NCBI RefSeq assembly: GCF_002871795.1
Contig: NZ_PNHL01000001.1
Coordinates: 196,295 to 260,294, forward strand
Direction: 5' to 3'
From: Brachybacterium sp. UMB0905
GTDB taxonomy: Bacteria > Actinomycetota > Actinomycetes > Actinomycetales > Dermabacteraceae
Length of the DNA: 64,000 nucleotides
This document shows positions 1-8,329 of the stretch, piece after piece. A program made the position numbers and the translations under genes. Under the pieces are notes generated by a model. It was not told where the DNA came from. It was given only the letters and a program-made list of their open reading frames with translations, and searched no databases. The stretch's first letter is position 1, and every line of letters starts with the position of its first letter.

Positions 1-367
1 GGTGCTGCTGCCGGTCTCCACGGCCGCCGCCCCCACCGTCCCGGACGGCCTGCGCGCAGCCGGCTACCAGGTGCAGCGGATCGACGCCTACTGTCCTGTC
101 CCCGCCGCTGTGGAGCCCGCGATGCGCGAGCGTCTGCGCGGCGGTGGCTACGGTGCGGTCGTGCTCACCAGTTCTCAGGCCGCCCGGCGCCTCGCGGAGC
201 TCGATCCGGATCCACTGACCCCGCTGGTGACCATCGGCTCCCCCACCTCCTCTGCGGTGCGCGAGGCGGGGCTGGTGGTCGCCGCTCAGGCCAGCGCCCC
301 CACCGATGCCGCGCTCGCCGATGCCGTCTGCGCTGTCCTCTCCCCCACCACGAAGGAGTCCTCATGA
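1..367 (+). CDS. hemD: Uroporphyrinogen-III synthase, C-terminal part (cut by window edge)
   Basis: The gene enters from the left edge, so its start is missing; about 121 residues of the C-terminal half are visible. The family closes and isomerises hydroxymethylbilane to uroporphyrinogen III in tetrapyrrole synthesis. The visible part has the pattern expected for the second HemD domain: a segment ending VVLTSSQAARRL, then a loop around TIGSPTSSAVREAGL, close to the family's TSxxA and GxxTAxAxxxxGL patterns. The stop overlaps the start of hemB in an ATGA tetranucleotide, which fits translational coupling in a hem operon. Identification rests on this short region plus context, so it is good but not absolute. 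Confidence 0.8.
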   Translation, partial: VLLPVSTAAAPTVPDGLRAAGYQVQRIDAYCPVPAAVEPAMRERLRGGGYGAVVLTSSQAARRLAELDPDPLTPLVTIGSPTSSAVREAGLVVAAQASAPTDAALADAVCAVLSPTTKESS

Positions 368-1449
368 CCCGCCCTGTTCCCCCTGCCCAGCCTGCCTCCA
401 ATGCTCAGCCTGCCTCCTCTGCCCTTCCTGCCCTGCCTGATGTGCCGGGCCCGATCGAGCGTCCGCGCCGCCTGCGCAGCTCCTTAGCGATGCGTTCCCT
501 GGTGCGGGAGACCACGCTGCGGCCGGCCGATCTGGTGCTGCCGATGTTCGTGCGCGAGGGTGCGCGGGAGGATCGGCCCGTCAGCTCCATGCCGGGGGTT
601 GTGCAGCACACGGAGGATTCGCTGTTGCGCGCCGCCGAGCAGGCGGTGGAGCGCGGTGTGGGCGGGCTGATGCTGTTCGGCGTGCCCGAGCGCAAGGACC
701 CCGTCGGCTCCGGTGCCACCGATCCGGACGGCGTGCTGAACCGGGCGCTCGCCCGGCTGCGGTCCGAGCTGGGGGATGCGACGGTGCTCATGGCAGATCT
801 GTGCCTGGATGAGTTCACCGACCACGGGCACTGCGGCGTGCTGGATGCTGCCGGGCACGTGGACAACGATGCGACGCTTGCGCGCTACCGCGAGATGGCG
901 CTCTCGCAGGCGGAGGCCGGGGCGCATCTGCTGGGCCCCTCGGGGATGATGGACGGCCAGGTCGCCGCGGTGCGCGACGCCCTGGATGCGGCAGGCTGCG
1001 CCGATGTGGGGATCTTCGCGTACACCGCGAAGTACGCCTCGGCGTTCTACGGCCCCTTCCGAGAGGCGGTGGATTCTTCGCTGACCGGGGATCGCCGCAC
1101 CTACCAGCAGGATCCCGCGAACGCCCGCGAGGCCCTGCGGGAGCTCGCCCTGGATGTGGCCGAGGGCGCGGACCTCGTGATGGTCAAGCCCGGTCTGCCC
1201 TACCTCGATGTCCTCACCCAGGTGGCTGAGGCCTCCCCCGTGCCGGTGGGCGCCTACCAGGTCTCCGGCGAGTACGCGATGATCGAGGCGGCCGCCGCGA
1301 ACGGCTGGATCGACCGCGACCGCACGGTGCTGGAGTCCCTGCTGGCCTTCCGCCGCGCCGGCGCGAGCACCGTCCTGACCTACTACGCCAGCGAGGTGGC
1401 CGACTGGTTCACCACCGGCCTGCCCGATCACCTGCGCGAGTTCGCGTGA
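364..1449 (+). CDS. hemB: Delta-aminolevulinic acid dehydratase (porphobilinogen synthase)
   Basis: This 361-residue enzyme condenses two 5-aminolevulinate molecules to porphobilinogen in the cytosol. The two active-site lysines are visible in YTAKYAS (about Lys223) and MVKPGLP (about Lys275, the Schiff-base lysine). The metal-site segment reads DLCLDEFTDHGHCG, with Asp where the zinc-type animal enzyme has a second Cys, so a magnesium-dependent form is likelier (inference). A proline/alanine-rich N-terminal extension of about 30 residues precedes the conserved RPRRLR segment. The ATG overlaps the hemD stop by 4 nt. In many actinobacteria hemL follows directly; here a three-gene module on the other strand lies between them. 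Confidence 0.96.
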   Translation: MTRPVPPAQPASNAQPASSALPALPDVPGPIERPRRLRSSLAMRSLVRETTLRPADLVLPMFVREGAREDRPVSSMPGVVQHTEDSLLRAAEQAVERGVGGLMLFGVPERKDPVGSGATDPDGVLNRALARLRSELGDATVLMADLCLDEFTDHGHCGVLDAAGHVDNDATLARYREMALSQAEAGAHLLGPSGMMDGQVAAVRDALDAAGCADVGIFAYTAKYASAFYGPFREAVDSSLTGDRRTYQQDPANAREALRELALDVAEGADLVMVKPGLPYLDVLTQVAEASPVPVGAYQVSGEYAMIEAAAANGWIDRDRTVLESLLAFRRAGASTVLTYYASEVADWFTTGLPDHLREFA

Positions 1450-1461
1450 GCGACCTGGTGA

Positions 1462-2073
1462 TCACCACACGGGAAGACTGAGCAGGCCGGTCGATGTCAG
1501 TGGCGGGAGGCCGTCGTCGACGGTGCGCAGCTTGGCGTAGAGGGTTCGCAGTGCCGCTCGGTCTGGGAGGTGCTCCGATCCGGCGGCCCGTTTCAAGATG
1601 GTCAGCGTGCCAACGATCGAGAGGGAACCGACGGGTCTGCCCGCTACCCGCAGACGGCGCAGGCGCTGAGCTTCCGTCGCCGCCATGTTTCGGCCCCCAC
1701 CGTCATCGATAAGGACGATGACATCGCGCCCCTGTTCTGCAAGTACCACAGCGTGGGCGATGACCATGGTTTCTCCGAGGTCCTTGCTCGCCTCCATGCG
1801 TTGGGCGTAGGGCATACGGCACATGCGACTCACGACGCGCTCAAGGTCTGGGGTCACGTCATCAGACAGCACCGTGAGCAGACGGTCGGGTACTTTGCCG
1901 AGCACTCGCTCCGCAGCGGAGAACCGCCGATCAGTTCGTGCCTTGCGCAGGATTTCCTCGTGAACGGCCTCGGGGACGCAGATCGCTCCGAGCATGGCGA
2001 ACAGCAGCCGTTCCTTGTTCTGCGAGAAGAAATTCAGGCCCGGCCCCGCGTCCATGATCGGGCGGTGAGTCAT
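1462..2073 (-). CDS. PIN-like domain protein (possible toxin nuclease)
   Basis: The 203-residue product begins with an acidic motif in a PIN-style context (PIMDAGPGLNFF, Asp8), has a central DLGETMVIAHAV segment and a later VLIDDGGGRNMA acidic pair. These positions match the spaced carboxylates that coordinate Mg2+ in PIN-fold ribonucleases. This is motif recognition only. The ATG overlaps the stop of the ImmA-like gene (ATGA at 2070-2073), so it is the third gene of a coupled XRE-ImmA-PIN operon running against hemB, whose stop is only 12 bp away. A toxin or RNase effector held in check by the upstream regulators is plausible but unproven. It could also be a catalytically altered PIN-like protein. 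Confidence 0.7.
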   Translation of the reverse strand: MTHRPIMDAGPGLNFFSQNKERLLFAMLGAICVPEAVHEEILRKARTDRRFSAAERVLGKVPDRLLTVLSDDVTPDLERVVSRMCRMPYAQRMEASKDLGETMVIAHAVVLAEQGRDVIVLIDDGGGRNMAATEAQRLRRLRVAGRPVGSLSIVGTLTILKRAAGSEHLPDRAALRTLYAKLRTVDDGLPPLTSTGLLSLPVW

Positions 2074-2894
2074 CGATCGGGCTCGTCTCCCGCGAGCCCG
2101 GTCAGATCCACCTCAACCGCGGGCAGCTCGTCCAGCTCGAATGCGGTGGGGTCAGCTGGCTGCGGCGTGATACCGAGGTCGTCGAATTCCGCCTGGACCG
2201 TCGCAAGGGGTAAGCCGCGGAGCGCAGCGATGATCGGCAGTCCGATAAGGCCCTCACTGTAGGCAGCTGTTGCGCGACGCAGCAGAGATTGCGGGGCTCT
2301 CTGGCGGTTCGAGGCGTCTTGGAGGGAACGGTACTGGTCCAGCCACCCGTTTCGGGCTGCGACCTGATACGTGGTGAGCCCCATGAGGTCCGTCTTGGTC
2401 TCAGCAGAGATGAGTCCGCAGTCCGCCAGCACAATGGCGGCGATCGCCGGGGATACCAGATAACGCTGCACCACATCGGAGAGGTGCCCGCTGGGGTCGC
2501 CTGCTGCCCGCTCGGTCGTCTGCTGGACACCGCTGCTTGGAGCGAGCAGATGCCGGGCAAAGGCGTCGGCACGAATCTCCTGCATCGGGCGCTCTCCGTC
2601 GCGGTCATGTCCCTCCCAGTCCTCGAAGATCACGTGGGCGAGCTCGTGGGCGAGAGTGCTGCGCTGCCGCATGGGGTGCGGGGTCGCGGCGACCGCGATA
2701 TAGACGCGCCCCGTCGCCGGGTCACGCATGGACAGTCCATGCGAGTCCGTATCAGCAGAGATGATCGCGACGTCATGCCCGGTGGTCTGTTCGATCATGG
2801 AGATCAGGTCCCCGATCGGCTGAACTCCGAGGCCATGCTGCGTGCGGAACGCGAGCGCGGCCTCGCGGGCCTGCTCTTCGATACGTCTACTCAC
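2070..2894 (-). CDS. ImmA/IrrE-type zinc metallopeptidase
   Basis: The protein (274 residues from the GTG at 2894) contains the gluzincin motif HELAH at about residues 83-87, preceded by STLA, and a downstream EIRADAFARHLLAP segment that supplies the third metal ligand. This is the signature of the ImmA/IrrE family, whose members cleave XRE-type repressors. The GTG forms a GTGA overlap with the stop of the upstream XRE gene and has an AGGA element 6 nt upstream, so I prefer it to a TTG 21 nt earlier. The C-terminal half is less conserved and may bind a partner. It probably acts on, or with, the XRE regulator encoded just upstream. Confidence 0.85.
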   Translation of the reverse strand: MSRRIEEQAREAALAFRTQHGLGVQPIGDLISMIEQTTGHDVAIISADTDSHGLSMRDPATGRVYIAVAATPHPMRQRSTLAHELAHVIFEDWEGHDRDGERPMQEIRADAFARHLLAPSSGVQQTTERAAGDPSGHLSDVVQRYLVSPAIAAIVLADCGLISAETKTDLMGLTTYQVAARNGWLDQYRSLQDASNRQRAPQSLLRRATAAYSEGLIGLPIIAALRGLPLATVQAEFDDLGITPQPADPTAFELDELPAVEVDLTGLAGDEPDR

Positions 2895-3220
2895 CGTCGA
2901 TCCTGAATTCCGCAATCATCGAGATGCACGTCGATCTCCATGAAGTAGAGCAGCCGCTTGCGCAGATCAGCAGCCGCCCCACCGTTGGTGGTCCGTGCGG
3001 CGGTCTGCACACGCTCGGGCAGGTCTTGTGAGGTCAGCTCCGCGAAGGTCGTCCCTGCTGCCGCAGCGATCCGCAGTAGTTCGGGCGTCTTGGGAGTCCG
3101 GGTTCCGTTGATCACGCGGCTGAGCGTGGCCTGGGGCAGACCTGTCCGTGCCGCCAGCTGACGTTGCGTCAGACCAGCACGCTCTCGCGCAGCATCGACT
3201 CGCTGCCCGATGGTTTCCAT
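2891..3220 (-). CDS. XRE-family helix-turn-helix regulator
   Basis: This 109-residue protein carries a canonical lambda-repressor-like HTH near its N-terminus (GLTQRQLAARTGLPQATLSRV, split here as GLTQRQLAART and GLPQATLSRV), followed by the typical TPKTPELLRIAAAAG segment. The C-terminal part is short. The ATG at 3220 is chosen because GGAGGTGA lies 5 nt upstream. It is the first gene of the XRE-ImmA-PIN operon and overlaps the next gene by 4 nt. A TAGAAT -10 candidate and a GAATCA/TGATTC inverted repeat lie about 70-95 bp upstream, consistent with autorepression. The N-terminal HTH assignment is secure; its target is inferred. Confidence 0.88.
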   Translation of the reverse strand: METIGQRVDAARERAGLTQRQLAARTGLPQATLSRVINGTRTPKTPELLRIAAAAGTTFAELTSQDLPERVQTAARTTNGGAAADLRKRLLYFMEIDVHLDDCGIQDRR

Positions 3221-3289
3221 CACCGTCACCTCCACATCGCTCGCGCATCTGCTCGGCGCCGCCTGCCGGTATAGACCGCCACGCCGCAT

Positions 3290-3316
3290 GAATCACTTTT
3301 GTAGTCGATGATTCTA
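3290..3316 (-). promoter_or_regulatory. Candidate promoter and operator of the XRE-ImmA-PIN operon
   Basis: On the minus strand TAGAAT (plus 3311-3316) is a good -10 hexamer, about 90 bp before the XRE start. It overlaps an inverted repeat with perfect 6-bp arms, GAATCA at 3290-3295 and TGATTC at 3309-3314, 13 bp apart. A repressor bound here would block initiation. No clear -35 is visible. Prediction only. Confidence 0.4.
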
Positions 3317-3411
3317 CCGCGTCGCCGGGTGGTCGTCGAGGCTGCGCACAGTCGCTCTGATCACCCGAGTAGCCTGGATAAGCCCCCGATGTTCTCAGCC
3401 AGGAGACCCCC

Positions 3412-4767
3412 ATGCCCATCGCCCCACACACCCCTGCCCCGCACGGCCTGTCCGAGGAGCTGTTCGCCCGCGCCCGGCGCGTCATCCCCGCGGGAGTGAA
3501 CTCGCCCGTGCGGGCCTTCGGCTCCGTGGGCGGCACCCCGCCGTACATCGCCTCGGCCGCCGGGGCGCTGCTGACTGATGTGGACGGGCGCGAGTACGTG
3601 GACCTCGTCGGTTCCTGGGGGCCGATGATCCTCGGGCACGCGCACCCACAGGTGGTGGAGGCCGTGCAGCAGGCCGCCTCCCGCGGGCTCTCCTTCGGCG
3701 CGCCGCAGCCGCAGGAGGTGGCGCTCGCTGAGGAGGTCATCGCGCGCATCGGCCCCGTGGAGAAGATCCGCATGGTCAACTCCGGCACCGAAGCGGTGAT
3801 GAGCGCCCTGCGGGTGGCCCGCGGCGCCACGGGCCGCGATGTCATCGTGAAGTTCGCGGGCAACTACCACGGGCATGTCGATGCGCTGCTCGCCGAGGCC
3901 GGCAGCGGCCTGGCCACCTTCGGTCTGCCGGGCTCCGCGGGCGTCACCGCGGGCACCGCGCAGGACACCGTCGTCCTCCCCTACGGGGACCGGGCAGCCG
4001 TGCAGGAGCTGTTCGCCGCGCGCGGGAGCGAGATCGCCGCGGTGATCGTCGAGGCCGCTCCCTGCAATATGGGCGTCGTCCCGCCGAGCAGCGAGGACGG
4101 GCTGGGATTCACGCCGTTCCTGCACGACCTCGCCCATGAGCACGGGGCGCTGCTGATCACCGATGAGGTGCTCACCGGCTTCCGCGCCACCCGCACCGGT
4201 TACTACGGGATCGATGGCCCCGGCGGGACCGACGGCACGCAGCAGGATTGGGCGCCGGATCTCATGACCTTCGGGAAGGTCATCGGCGGCGGGCTGCCGG
4301 TGGGCGCCTTCGGCGGCCGGGCAGACCTCATGGACCTGCTGGCGCCGCTGGGCCCCGTGTACCAGGCGGGCACGCTTTCCGGGAACCCGCTCGCGACGGC
4401 AGCAGGCCTGGCGACCTTCGCGGGCCTGGATGAGGCGGCGTATCAGCAGCTGGGCGCGACCTCGCAGGCACTGCAGGACCTGGTCTCCGAGGCGCTGAAC
4501 GCCGCGAGCGTGCCGCATGTGATCCAGCGGGCCGGCACCCTGTTCTCGGTGTTCTTCCGGAGCGAGCCGGTGCGGAACTACGCGGATGCACAGGTGCAGG
4601 ACACGGACGCGTTCGGCCGCTTCTTCCACACGATGCTCGAGGGCGGGGTGCATCTGCCGCCGTCGGCCTTCGAGGCCTGGTTCGTCTCCACCGCGCACAC
4701 CGATCAGATCCTGGACCGGATCGCGGAGGTCCTGCCTAGCGCGGCCCGCGCCGCTGCGGCCAGGTGA
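3412..4767 (+). CDS. hemL: Glutamate-1-semialdehyde 2,1-aminomutase
   Basis: This 451-residue PLP enzyme converts glutamate-1-semialdehyde to 5-aminolevulinate, the first committed precursor of haem. Family landmarks are the N-terminal [15 protein letters not shown], the [12 protein letters not shown] phosphate-binding region, the DEVLTGFR aspartate segment and the PLP-binding lysine in [17 protein letters not shown] (about Lys289). Length is normal. The ATG has AGGAG 7 nt upstream. It stands apart from hemD-hemB because of the inserted minus-strand module and must have its own promoter; TAGCCT near 3369 is a weak -10 candidate. A small GC hairpin follows the stop. Confidence 0.97.
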   Translation: MPIAPHTPAPHGLSEELFARARRVIPAGVNSPVRAFGSVGGTPPYIASAAGALLTDVDGREYVDLVGSWGPMILGHAHPQVVEAVQQAASRGLSFGAPQPQEVALAEEVIARIGPVEKIRMVNSGTEAVMSALRVARGATGRDVIVKFAGNYHGHVDALLAEAGSGLATFGLPGSAGVTAGTAQDTVVLPYGDRAAVQELFAARGSEIAAVIVEAAPCNMGVVPPSSEDGLGFTPFLHDLAHEHGALLITDEVLTGFRATRTGYYGIDGPGGTDGTQQDWAPDLMTFGKVIGGGLPVGAFGGRADLMDLLAPLGPVYQAGTLSGNPLATAAGLATFAGLDEAAYQQLGATSQALQDLVSEALNAASVPHVIQRAGTLFSVFFRSEPVRNYADAQVQDTDAFGRFFHTMLEGGVHLPPSAFEAWFVSTAHTDQILDRIAEVLPSAARAAAAR

Positions 4768-4770
4768 ACA

Positions 4771-4785
4771 GGGCGGAGAGCGCCC
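4771..4785 (+). terminator. Short GC hairpin after hemL
   Basis: GGGCG and CGCCC flank a 5-nt loop just after the hemL stop. The stem is only 5 bp and there is no clear T tract, so this is a weak terminator candidate. Confidence 0.3.
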
Positions 4786-4787
4786 AG

Positions 4788-4824
4788 TTGATAAGTTCAA
4801 TTCAGCTCACGAAGGCCTTATCAA
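4788..4824. promoter_or_regulatory. AT-rich inverted repeat upstream of the WXG100-peptidase gene
   Basis: Perfect 8-bp arms TTGATAAG (4788-4795) and CTTATCAA (4817-4824) are separated by 21 bp, about two helical turns centre to centre, in an otherwise GC-rich intergenic region. It lies about 105 bp before the start of the WXG100-like gene. A dimeric regulator could bind both halves on one DNA face. The binding protein is unknown. Confidence 0.4.
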
Positions 4825-4928
4825 TGGGCACCTCTCCCCATGGCCATCCGGCCGGGCCCTTTCTACGCTGAGATGATCTGGCGGGGCACCCCGTGCCCGC
4901 ACTGACGAGCTCACCCAGGAGAGGGCCC

Positions 4929-5849
4929 ATGAACTTCTGCGGCATGACCACCGACGAGGTGTCTGGGCACCTCCAGCTGATGAGCACCGATCAGCAACGC
5001 CTGGAGGAGCTGGGGACGGATCTCGGCAGTTCCCTGACTCGCAGCCAGGAGTTCTGGCGGGGCGAGGATGCCGAACGCTTCCGGGCCGCTTTCGCCACGG
5101 CTCTGCAACGTCTGGCCGATACTGCGACGCAGGTCTCCGCACGCTCCACGGAGCTCGCGCAGCATCTGCAGGAGCAGGAGCAGGCCTCCCGCGGCGACAG
5201 CGACGGCGGCGTATCGGCCCCCGGCAGCGGAGGCGATGGCGAGACCGCCGGGGACGGACCGGTGGATAAGACCAACCATCCCGGCGAAGACCCCTATTAC
5301 GGCGAGGTGGACCCCGAGGTTGCCGAGCGCTGGCGCGAGCTGTCCGACGAGGAGCGCGAAGCTGTCGCCCGCGAGATCATCGAGCAGGAGCTGGCGCGGT
5401 ACGGGCTCGAGGACGTGGATATCGACTTCGAAGCACCCCCCGGTTACAACGGCTGGTGGGAGGTCGATGCTGACGGCAACCACTCGATCTCCATCGACGG
5501 CGACGCGCTGCACAACCCGCGCCTGCTGCACACCCTCGCCCATGAGGCACGCCATGCCGCGCAGTGGGAAGCCACAAAGGACACTGAGCCCGGGATGTGG
5601 GACTGGCTCCCCTTCGTAGACTCCACCAAGAACGACTACGAGCGGCTGTACAACGAGCATGGCTTCACGCGCGAGGAGATCGATGCCTGGCGGGAGCACT
5701 GGGATACTCCGAAGGATGAGCGGGGTCCGTACCTCGACCAGCCCGTCGAGCTCGATGCCCGCGACCGCGGAGCCGAGTTCTCCGATGACCTGACCATGGA
5801 TGATCTGGAACAGTATATGGAGGACGCCGGAGTCACAGAGGAGAACTGA
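4929..5849 (+). CDS. WXG100-like domain fused to a zinc-metallopeptidase-like domain
   Basis: The 306-residue protein has an N-terminal helical region of about 85 residues with a WRG turn at residues 43-45 between two amphipathic helices, as in WXG100/EsxA-like proteins. A Gly/Ser/Asp-rich linker (about 88-120) leads to a C-terminal domain with HTLAHEARHAAQ, an HExRH zinc motif at 205-209, and QPVELDA at about 271-277 which could supply the third ligand. No signal peptide is seen, which fits export by a type VII-like system, although none is encoded here. The ATG at 4929 is chosen for AGGAGAGG just upstream over a GTG at 4893. It leads a likely operon with two propeller lipoproteins. Substrate unknown; a toxin or wall-acting peptidase are both possible. 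Confidence 0.7.
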   Translation: MNFCGMTTDEVSGHLQLMSTDQQRLEELGTDLGSSLTRSQEFWRGEDAERFRAAFATALQRLADTATQVSARSTELAQHLQEQEQASRGDSDGGVSAPGSGGDGETAGDGPVDKTNHPGEDPYYGEVDPEVAERWRELSDEEREAVAREIIEQELARYGLEDVDIDFEAPPGYNGWWEVDADGNHSISIDGDALHNPRLLHTLAHEARHAAQWEATKDTEPGMWDWLPFVDSTKNDYERLYNEHGFTREEIDAWREHWDTPKDERGPYLDQPVELDARDRGAEFSDDLTMDDLEQYMEDAGVTEEN

Positions 5850-5851
5850 GC

Positions 5852-7042
5852 ATGCCCCCTCAGCCGCATCGACGCCCCTTGCTGGTCGCGGGAGCTCTGC
5901 TGGCCGCACTGCCCCTCGCCGGCTGCGGGCTCCTGCGCAGGAAGGATCCCGAGCCCACGCAGCCAATTGACTCCGACTCCCCCGACGCCGACTCCCCCGA
6001 ATCTGCGCTGCCGACCGCGTCACCCACCCAGTGCCTCAGCGCCGAGGAAGCCGCGCAGCGCACCCGCCCCTCTCCACCGCCGCGCGAGGAGCAGGGGCCC
6101 GAACATGAGGCGCTGCCCGGGGAGCATCTGAGCGGCATCGGCCTCGCCCTCCTGCCCGGCGGAGACCGCATCGCGGCCAGTCACACCGCCGATGCAATCC
6201 TGCTGGGCGAGGCGGAGACGTACGGCACCGTCATCTGGAACACCGCCGGCGGGACGATCCTCGAGCAGCTCGATAACGGGCTGGTGGGCGCGATCGCCGC
6301 GAGCCCCGACGGTCAGCTGGCCCTGGCCGGGCATGTCAGCGTGGAGATCCGCGACCGTGACCTCACCGTGCAGAAGCTGCTGACCAGCGGGGAGGACGAG
6401 CCCTTCGCCCCGCGGGCGGGCTCACGCATCACCGATCTTGCGATCACCGCCGATGGCTCCCATCTGGCGGTCCTCGGCGCCGATGGGCAGGTCACGCTGT
6501 GGCGGATCGACGGTGAGGCCTGCGAGGCCACCGGCCCGCTGGAGACGGACCTCGAGACGGTCACCGCCCTGGCGCTCTGTCCTGCCGATGGCGCCCTCGC
6601 CTTGTGCGGGCCGGGCGGGCCCGTCGAGCTGTGGGATACGAGAACCGGCGAACGCAGCAGCCTGGTCGACGGAGTGCCCGGTCGCGTCGGCGGCCTCACC
6701 TATGACGCCGACGGAACCCTCTTCATCGCCGCGGAGAACCCGTCGGCGCTGTATGTCCTCACCCCAGAGGGAGAACTGTCCGATGGGCCGGAGCATGACC
6801 AGCGCGGCCCCTTCTGGGTGGCTGCCGCGAGTGAGCGGGTCGCCGTCGTGGGGCGTCGGAACAACCGGGTCCAGCTGTGGGACCGCACCCGTGATGAGGT
6901 GCGGGAGCTGCCCGTCGTGCCCGGCGTCACCGGTCGTCTCGCCTTCTCTCCCGATGGCGGGACGCTGTATGCCGCCTCGCCCGGGGAGGGCGTCGTGGCG
7001 TGGAGCGGCGGCGAGCAATGGCGGCAGTTCGATCTGCCCTGA
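5852..7042 (+). CDS. Beta-propeller (WD40-like) lipoprotein
   Basis: The 396-residue protein starts with a clear lipoprotein signal (RR, hydrophobic core, LAGC with Cys25), followed by an acidic Ser/Pro-rich spacer and repeated blades of about 45 residues. Blade-like segments include LALLPGGDRIAAS, DLAITADGSHLAVLGADGQVTLW, GLTYDADGTLFIA and RLAFSPDGGTLYAA, typical of WD40/YVTN-type propellers. It should be anchored outside the membrane and serve as a binding scaffold. It begins 2 bp after the WXG100-peptidase stop, with GAGGAGAA inside that gene's end, so the two are coupled. It is related to the next gene, suggesting duplication. Confidence 0.75.
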   Translation: MPPQPHRRPLLVAGALLAALPLAGCGLLRRKDPEPTQPIDSDSPDADSPESALPTASPTQCLSAEEAAQRTRPSPPPREEQGPEHEALPGEHLSGIGLALLPGGDRIAASHTADAILLGEAETYGTVIWNTAGGTILEQLDNGLVGAIAASPDGQLALAGHVSVEIRDRDLTVQKLLTSGEDEPFAPRAGSRITDLAITADGSHLAVLGADGQVTLWRIDGEACEATGPLETDLETVTALALCPADGALALCGPGGPVELWDTRTGERSSLVDGVPGRVGGLTYDADGTLFIAAENPSALYVLTPEGELSDGPEHDQRGPFWVAAASERVAVVGRRNNRVQLWDRTRDEVRELPVVPGVTGRLAFSPDGGTLYAASPGEGVVAWSGGEQWRQFDLP

Positions 7043-7059
7043 TCAGGACCGGCGCCGCC

Positions 7060-7074
7060 GAAGTTATCCACAAA
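7060..7074 (+). other. Perfect DnaA-box-like element
   Basis: TTATCCACAA, the consensus DnaA box, occurs at 7064-7073 between the two propeller lipoprotein genes. The surrounding 15 bp GAAGTTATCCACAAA recur on the opposite strand near 62143-62157. No dnaA, dnaN or box cluster is here, so it is not an origin; titration or transcriptional control is possible. Confidence 0.4.
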
Positions 7075-7149
7075 GCGCCAGCGCTGCTGCCGCCGACGGC
7101 GTACCGTAGCCGTGGACTCGAGATCGGCGGCAGGAGTGGAGCCCACCGG

Positions 7150-8307
7150 ATGACCAGCCCGCGCCTTTCACGCCGCACCGCCCTGCTCAGCGCCGCGGCG
7201 ATACCGCTCGCGGCGAGCCTGGGAGGCTGCGCCGGGCCGGACCCGAGCAGCTGCATCCCCCCGCAGGACGCCGGCGAGCATAACTGGCCCGAGCCCCGCA
7301 AGCGCAGCCGCAGATCCCGCGCCCGCTACGTGGGGCCACAGGAGGACAACCGCTTCTGGCACAGGGCGCTCGCGCTCTCCCCCGACGGCTCGCTCCTGGC
7401 CGCCAACCAGGAGCGGGACCGCCAGCTGCTCGGGCTCTCCCCGACCTGGGGGACCGTCATCTGGGAGACCGCGACCAGGCGCATCCGCACCGTGATCGAC
7501 ACGGGGATGGATCGGGCACTGGCCTGGCACCCTTCCGGCGACATGCTCGCCTGCGGCAGCCGGATGGACATCGACCTGACCACGCTGGACGGGACGCTGC
7601 TGTGGCGCCTGGAGGGACACGGCGACCACCGCAAGGGCCCGGCCACCGCTGTGCTCGACCTCGCCTTCAGCCCCTCCGGGGACCGGCTGGCGTCCGTGGG
7701 CACCGACGGCACCGTGCGGCTGTGGACGGTGGGCGCCCAGTGCGCTCCCGGCACGGTGCTCGCACTGCAGAAAATGCGGCCTGCCTCCGTCTCCTTCTCC
7801 CCCGATGGTGCTGAGCTGGCCGTCTGCGGACCGCGTGCGGCACCGCGCATCTATGACGCTGCCAGTGGTGAGCTGCTCCGCACGCTCGACGATGCCGCCC
7901 CGCATTCGGCGGGACTCGCACACACCGCCGACGGGACCCTGCTGATCGGCACAGGGCCACGCATGAATCGTGACTACACCCTCGACCCGATCGATGCGGT
8001 GCTGGAGGAGGTCCAACCCGACGGGTCGATGCTCGAACTGCCTGCCCCGCAGGAGGCAGATGCCGGGATGATCTCCCCGGCCGCCGATGGGCGCATCGCG
8101 GTCAGCCCCCGGTTCGGCCACCGGATGATGATCTGGGATCGCGTGAGCGAAGAGCGGATCGACCTGCCGCGCCCCCCGCACGCGGTGGGAACCACCTGCT
8201 TCTCCCTCGAGGGGGACGTGCTGTACGCGATCTCCCCGCAGTTCGGCCCCGTGTACAGCTCCGCCCAGCCCGACGCCCCGTGGGAAGCTGGATTCGAGCT
8301 TCCCTGA
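7150..8307 (+). CDS. Beta-propeller (WD40-like) lipoprotein, probable Tat substrate
   Basis: From the ATG at 7150 the 385-residue protein has a twin-arginine-like signal (SRRTALLSAAAIPLAASLGGC) ending in an LGGC lipobox, then propeller blades such as ALALSPDGSLLAAN, DLAFSPSGDRLASVGTDGTVRLW and SVSFSPDGAELAVCG. The frame stays open upstream to 7000, overlapping the previous gene, but only the 7150 start gives a sensible signal peptide; AGGAGTGG lies about 10 nt upstream. It shares the TWGTVIWETA region with its upstream neighbour (YGTVIWNTA), so the two are paralogues. The role is probably protein binding at the cell surface; no enzyme motif is visible. Confidence 0.75.
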   Translation: MTSPRLSRRTALLSAAAIPLAASLGGCAGPDPSSCIPPQDAGEHNWPEPRKRSRRSRARYVGPQEDNRFWHRALALSPDGSLLAANQERDRQLLGLSPTWGTVIWETATRRIRTVIDTGMDRALAWHPSGDMLACGSRMDIDLTTLDGTLLWRLEGHGDHRKGPATAVLDLAFSPSGDRLASVGTDGTVRLWTVGAQCAPGTVLALQKMRPASVSFSPDGAELAVCGPRAAPRIYDAASGELLRTLDDAAPHSAGLAHTADGTLLIGTGPRMNRDYTLDPIDAVLEEVQPDGSMLELPAPQEADAGMISPAADGRIAVSPRFGHRMMIWDRVSEERIDLPRPPHAVGTTCFSLEGDVLYAISPQFGPVYSSAQPDAPWEAGFELP

Positions 8308-8329
8308 CCCGCCCCGAAGGAGACCTGTG

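Noticed and set aside
2895..2915. Upstream TTG start for the ImmA-like gene
   Set aside because: The GTG at 2894 has a better-spaced AGGA and makes the usual GTGA coupling with the preceding stop.
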